Source of the DNA: Chloromonas sp. AAM2
Taxonomy: Eukaryota; Chlorophyta; Chlorophyceae; Chlamydomonadales; Chlamydomonadaceae
DNA length: 11,950 nt
Direction: 5' to 3'
NCBI GenBank assembly: GCA_004335635.1
Contig: QAXH01001324.1
Location: 1 to 11,950 of the forward strand
In this document: positions 1 through 11,950 of the stretch, piece after piece
Position numbering within the stretch: position 1 is the first letter of the stretch
Layout of the letters: each line of letters opens with the position of its first letter
The notes under the pieces: model-generated
Database searches by the model: none
Seen by the model: the letters and a program-made list of their open reading frames with translations, nothing else
Told to the model about the DNA's origin: nothing
Program-made: the position numbers and the translations under genes

Positions 1-26
1 CACACACACACACACACACACACACA
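1..26. repeat. (CA)13 microsatellite
   Basis: Thirteen uninterrupted CA dinucleotides begin at the first base, so the true length may be greater. If the minus-strand exon at 86-220 is real, this tract lies in its first intron. A tract of similar length in the opposite orientation lies at 1132-1158. Confidence 0.97.
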
Positions 27-85
27 GACCAAGCCATCTTCGTTGGAGGAATTCGTTGAAACCCACGCACATACACAGTCCTCAC

Positions 86-220
86 CGTCTCACGCTGCTC
101 ACGGTAAGGGTCCAGGTACTTCAGAGCCAACCGAAGGCTCAACAGCAAACCGCCAACCGCCACTGCCTGGATGATCAACTCCTCCAGAAATCCCCGCCGG
201 GCAGGAAACCCGCGCTTCAT
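86..220 (-). CDS. Probable first exon of a membrane-anchored protein, ATAD1/Msp1-like AAA ATPase N-terminus (partial, gene leaves window)
   Basis: On the minus strand an ATG at 220-218 opens 45 codons ending ...YREQRET before a GTGAGG donor at 85-80; the rest would lie left of the window. The peptide starts with a basic stretch (MKRGFPARRG), then a hydrophobic segment at about residues 15-35, then KYLDP and a charged run. A short N-terminal anchor followed by LDP and a basic/acidic helix is the layout of ATAD1/Msp1 proteins, which extract mislocalised tail-anchored proteins from the mitochondrial outer membrane. No ATPase motif is visible here, so the family call is inference. GC at third codon positions is 33 of 45, coding-like. 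An in-frame TGA lies upstream near 299-301. A second possible donor (GTGAGC) occurs at the codon after LDPY. Reading on past the donor runs into the CA/TG repeat as Cys-Val repeats, which favours an intron. Existence of the exon is moderately supported, its identity weakly. Confidence 0.42.
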
Positions 221-1126
221 GCCCTCATCAGCTCGTTCATCACAGCACAGGAACAGCGAGAGGTGATCGGAGCTGACTGAGTTGTGAGATTCTGAGATCG
301 GTCAGAGTAGACCAAACCTGAAGTTGACCTGACCCTCTGGCTCACACCTGCACGTATACAAACAGAGCAGAATGTGAACAAACAGAACTGACCTGTGATG
401 GAAAATTGCATGACAGGACCAAAATCGGGTTGCAGCATGACTTAATTACGCCACAGCACAGGGTTAACAAGAGCTGACTGGACTTGCTGGAATTGACCTT
501 GCTGCTCATGCCTGCGTTCAGTCGGTTTCAGACACAAGTGGAGCATGACATGACCGCCGCAGGGTTGCAACATTTGATCCAAGCAGTCCAGCAAACCTTG
601 GGACGCTCCCAGACAGGCCTTATTACATGCCATCAAGCTTGGGTATAAAATTCCAACTCATCTTGGCACGCCCCAGCATGCGAGCAGATACATCGCATCC
701 CATGCGTGTGCATGTGCATGAACACGCAACCCACTCTGTGCACACCCATGCACGGAAACAATTCCTGCCTGACAACCTCCTTACCGCTCTGCTGGTTTAT
801 TGGGCAGCCCTTGCTGCAGCTGCAGCTGCAAGAATTGAATTTCGGCGAAAGCCGGTTAGCGGCGCCCGGAGACGGATGATCTCACTCCAATCAAACCTTG
901 CGCGATGTCGGGCGTCTCGTGACGTGCAATCGTGTGCGGACTCCAGCGCTAACACTAGCCTGTGTGGCCGCCTGCGCCTGTGCCGGCATGGGGAAAATTG
1001 CGGCAAGAGTGACGTGTCGAAACGACTGGCGTTGGTACTTTCTTTGCTTTCACGAACGCAGTTTCAAGGATGTTCAGACCAGGTGTGTTGTAGCCCAGTT
1101 GTGAGTGTATTTGCTGGTGGTATTTT

Positions 1127-1131
<5 letters not shown>

Positions 1132-1158
<27 letters not shown>
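1132..1158. repeat. (TG)13 microsatellite with duplicated flanks
   Basis: Twenty-seven bases of alternating TG. The same 12-mer TTTTGTGTATGT occurs on both sides, at 1123-1134 and 1158-1169, so the array sits between two copies of its own flank. Confidence 0.95.
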
Positions 1159-1249
1159 TTTGTGTATGTAGTGAAATTCTGTCATGCATTTGTTTTAAAG
1201 GTGAAATCTGGAGAATCGCCACTTGTGTCATGCATGTGACCGAGGAATC

Positions 1250-1338
1250 CAATGCATTTGGTCAACCCTGCATTGAAATTCAATGCATTTGGTCTTTACA
1301 TCCTTGGTAGCTAACAGACCCACCATGGTCTTTACATC
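1250..1338. repeat. Two interlocked short direct repeats
   Basis: CAATGCATTTGGTC occurs at 1250-1263 and 1281-1294. TGGTCTTTACATC occurs at 1290-1302 and 1326-1338. The end of the first repeat family overlaps the start of the second, giving a stepwise chain of duplications in non-coding DNA. Confidence 0.85.
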
Positions 1339-2204
1339 GATAGGTGCATGTGAGGCAAGCATGTGGAGTCTACCCTTGGATGGGACTGGAAGAAAGGGCT
1401 GATGAACCTTATGGTGTTTGACAGGAGGTCAGACCACGGAGTCCTTTGCACACTCAGGTCTTCACATAAATCGACATCAAGTTCAGCTGCTGTTGTCAGG
1501 CTGCACCAATCACAGGCTGCGACATCGGCAACAAGCTCAGCGCATCATCACTGGTACGTGACACAAAGGCGCCCGTATCCTCCACCCTCCCTTCCCAAGC
1601 TCCTACCTGAAGGGTAGCAGTTGTTTTTCCTTTAACGCACAGATCAGCAAGACCGATGCAGCGAAGGCATACGAAGTAGATAACGGATGGAAATGCTCCC
1701 CACCCGCTGGTGCATGTCATCTAATGGATCAACAGAAAATGAGACATCGGCCCAATCCTGTGTGAAACTAAGCACAGCCCTGAACTAGCCACATAGTCGC
1801 CACCCTGGCCAACCGGCTAATTAGGTGTACCTTTGCAGCTGGGGCATGGTTTGCCCAAGCCAGCTGGCCTGGATAAGTCAAGACACCCGGCCAACGTCAA
1901 ATCAACACACCGTCAACACATAGCTAACTTGTGTTGGCTAACAATAGGCTGCTGCTAACACACGTTTGATTTGCAACAATCTGTGTCTGCCTGCAGAATG
2001 ACCCGAATGAACGACGTCATGTGCGTCGCCATCAGCAGCCTTGTAGTGATGATTTCAACTATCCCCAGATAACGTATCAAGTTGTAACATCCCCTGTTTC
2101 AGACACTGGGACCTCACACTGTGCCAGCACCTGTTTTAATGCAGCCTTCACCGCAACTGATGCAACCAAGGCCACCCTTCTCGTTCTGCGCACAGGCACA
2201 CAGT

Positions 2205-6165
<3,961 letters not shown>

Positions 6166-6444
6166 TTCTGGCGGCTACGGGAACAAGCCGACAGTTGTGC
6201 AAGCGCCTGCCTGAGACAAGAAATTGGCAGGTGGCTCAAAGCGTTATAAGGGCGCGATGAGCTTGGCCAGCGTGCTCCCAAGAGAGCGACCACAGCCAGC
6301 ACACAGGCACGCGTGTGAGCCCACGTTTTGCCAATGTTGGTTGCAAACAGTTGACCATCGCCGTTACCTGACCCTTACGTGCTTCACCTTCTTGCCTCTG
6401 CAGGACAGACTTTCTGAAGAATTGTACTGTTACCACGTGTGAGG
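6166..6444. promoter_or_regulatory. Putative bidirectional promoter and 5' UTRs of ADSL and the DEAD-box helicase
   Basis: Only 279 bp separate the two divergent start codons, so both promoters and 5' UTRs must fit here unless upstream UTR introns exist. A CCAAT pentamer lies on the plus strand at 6331-6335 and another on the minus strand (ATTGG at 6223-6227). A weak TATA-like TTATAAG lies at about 6244-6250. CACGTG is at 6434-6439, immediately before the helicase ATG and so probably in its 5' UTR. A strong acceptor-like TTGCCTCTGCAG ends at 6403 and a possible donor CAG|GTGG is at 6231, so a 5' UTR intron is possible. A six-codon upstream ORF (6334-6354) would precede the helicase if transcription starts far enough upstream and the segment is not spliced out. 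No transcription start can be fixed from sequence. Confidence 0.55.
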
Positions 6445-11285
<4,841 letters not shown>

Positions 11286-11410
11286 ACACCGGCGCGTAGG
11301 CGGGATTGTGAAGCTTACTATGAACCAGTTGTGACATCTTGACACTGGCAGTGTTCTCACTTAAAGGCATTTGACGGGACTCTACATCACACACCAGTTG
11401 GCTAACGTTG

Positions 11411-11460
11411 AGCGGTTGTGTTGGTTGTGTGAGTGTTGGTTGTGTGTTGGTTTTGTATGT
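11411..11460 (+). other. GT-rich tract in the 3' UTR
   Basis: Fifty bases made almost only of G and T, with TTGGTTGTGTG-like units repeated. On the transcript this is a GU-rich element, a class recognised by CELF-type proteins and also common near polyadenylation sites. Its role here is inference. Confidence 0.6.
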
Positions 11461-11547
11461 GGACAGCGTGGACTAGTCTGACTTCTGCTATGCTTTTTTG
11501 ACAGGAATCATTCATAGGCTTCGCTGCCTGCCATCTGAATTGCATTC

Positions 11548-11552
11548 TGTAA
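11548..11552 (+). terminator. Candidate polyadenylation signal TGTAA
   Basis: TGTAA is the usual polyadenylation signal in chlorophyte algae. This copy lies about 265 nt after the helicase stop codon; another is at 11847-11851. The assignment depends on the organism being a green alga. Confidence 0.35.
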
Positions 11553-11588
11553 TCTGAGATTCATGAGATGGCCGGGTTCAGATGGCCT

Positions 11589-11649
11589 GGTCATTCTCAT
11601 CAACTTCAGCCGGTCATTCTCATCTTTCAGCCGGTCGATCTCATCATCC
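11589..11649. repeat. Tandem repeat of about 21-23 bp, 2.7 copies
   Basis: GGTCATTCTCATC begins copies at 11589-11611 and 11612-11632, each ending TTCAGCC; a third, diverged partial copy starting GGTCGATCTCATC runs from 11633 to 11649. Confidence 0.85.
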
Positions 11650-11836
11650 CGCTGTCAACAGGCTTCTGTGGTGTAGCATCCATCTCCTCAGCTGTATGTG
11701 CCTATCACTCCTGTTCCTGATGAGTGACATCATGGAATTGGAGAACTGACTACGTTGCTGGCTTGCTGGTGCGCAACAGGCATGATTTGATTGGAGGTAC
11801 CAGAATTCTGTTAGTTCACACCTTTTGTTAGTTGCT

Positions 11837-11950
11837 CTAAATCCGCTGTAAATCCGATCCCAGACTGGGGCGGATGGAGGTCGGCACGTCCATCCCGAAG
11901 TGAAGACGATTGTAGCGTGACATGATGGTCAGGGCAGTGGGGCTCAGGTT
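11837..11950 (-). CDS. Possible C-terminal fragment of an unidentified protein (partial, enters from the right edge)
   Basis: On the minus strand the frame is open from the window edge to a TAG at 11839-11837, giving 37 residues that include MSRYNRLHFGMDVPTSIRPS and end SDLQRI. GC at third positions is about 27 of 37, similar to the coding exons here. No family is recognised. A 37-codon open frame is not rare by chance, so support is weak. If real, the gene is convergent with the helicase. Confidence 0.27.
   Translation of the reverse strand, partial: NLSPTALTIMSRYNRLHFGMDVPTSIRPSLGSDLQRI

Larger units (their letters stand above)
221..2204. other. Intergenic region: upstream of the left gene and 3' flank of the ADSL gene
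   Basis: About 2 kb without a convincing gene. It should hold the promoter of the left-edge minus-strand gene and the 3' UTR of the ADSL gene. It contains a TG microsatellite (1132-1158), nested short direct repeats (1250-1338) and a 227-codon plus-strand ORF at 627-1310 with low-complexity composition. No tRNA, transposase or long repeat was recognised. On the minus strand no TGTAA lies close after the ADSL stop; the nearest (TTACA on the plus strand) are at about 1332-1336 and 1296-1300, so the polyadenylation site of ADSL cannot be placed. Confidence 0.6.
11286..11836. other. 3' UTR and flank of the helicase gene
   Basis: About 550 bp between the helicase stop and a possible minus-strand coding end. 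It contains a GT-rich stretch (about 11411-11460), a TGTAA motif (11548-11552) and a 21-23-bp tandem repeat (11589-11649). No gene was recognised within it. Confidence 0.6.

Noticed and set aside
508..648. Plus-strand 46-codon ORF in the intergenic region
   Set aside because: Short, no family resemblance, no flanking splice or promoter evidence; compatible with chance.

Overview
This is a eukaryotic nuclear window of about 12 kb, most likely from a green alga (Chlorophyta). It holds two complete intron-rich genes of plant/algal type: a plastid-targeted adenylosuccinate lyase and a WW-domain DEAD-box RNA helicase. It also has (CA)n/(TG)n microsatellites, mostly phase-0 GT-AG introns with TGCAG-type acceptors, and TGTAA motifs after the helicase gene. 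The species cannot be named from sequence alone. No in-frame stop needs reassignment, so the standard code is used.

Layout. At 86-220 (minus) there is a probable first exon of a gene that leaves the window on the left. It encodes a basic N-terminus, one hydrophobic segment and an LDP motif, and resembles the membrane anchor of ATAD1/Msp1-type AAA ATPases. From 221 to 2204 the DNA is mostly non-coding, with microsatellites and small direct repeats. From 2205 to 6165 (minus) lies a nine-exon gene for adenylosuccinate lyase (PurB/ADSL, E. coli PurB subtype), predicted at 531 residues with a plastid transit peptide. A 279-bp gap between start codons separates it from a divergently transcribed ten-exon gene at 6445-11285 (plus). 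That gene encodes a predicted 606-residue DDX5/DBP2-like DEAD-box helicase with an N-terminal WW domain, glycine-rich linker and tail, and a C-terminal Arg/Ser tail. The 3' flank (11286-11950) has a GT-rich stretch, a tandem repeat, TGTAA motifs and, at the right edge, a possible C-terminal coding fragment on the minus strand.

The two main genes have no shared pathway: one is de novo purine synthesis and AMP formation, the other RNA remodelling or splicing. They are linked by a compact, probably bidirectional promoter.

The most unusual signals are in the helicase gene. Introns 2 and 3 are consecutive GC-AG introns flanking an exon whose length is a multiple of three. Intron 2 carries a perfect 10-bp inverted repeat filling much of its 80 nt. 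Intron 8 contains a diverged but still open copy of the 3' end of exon 8, complete with its own splice donor.
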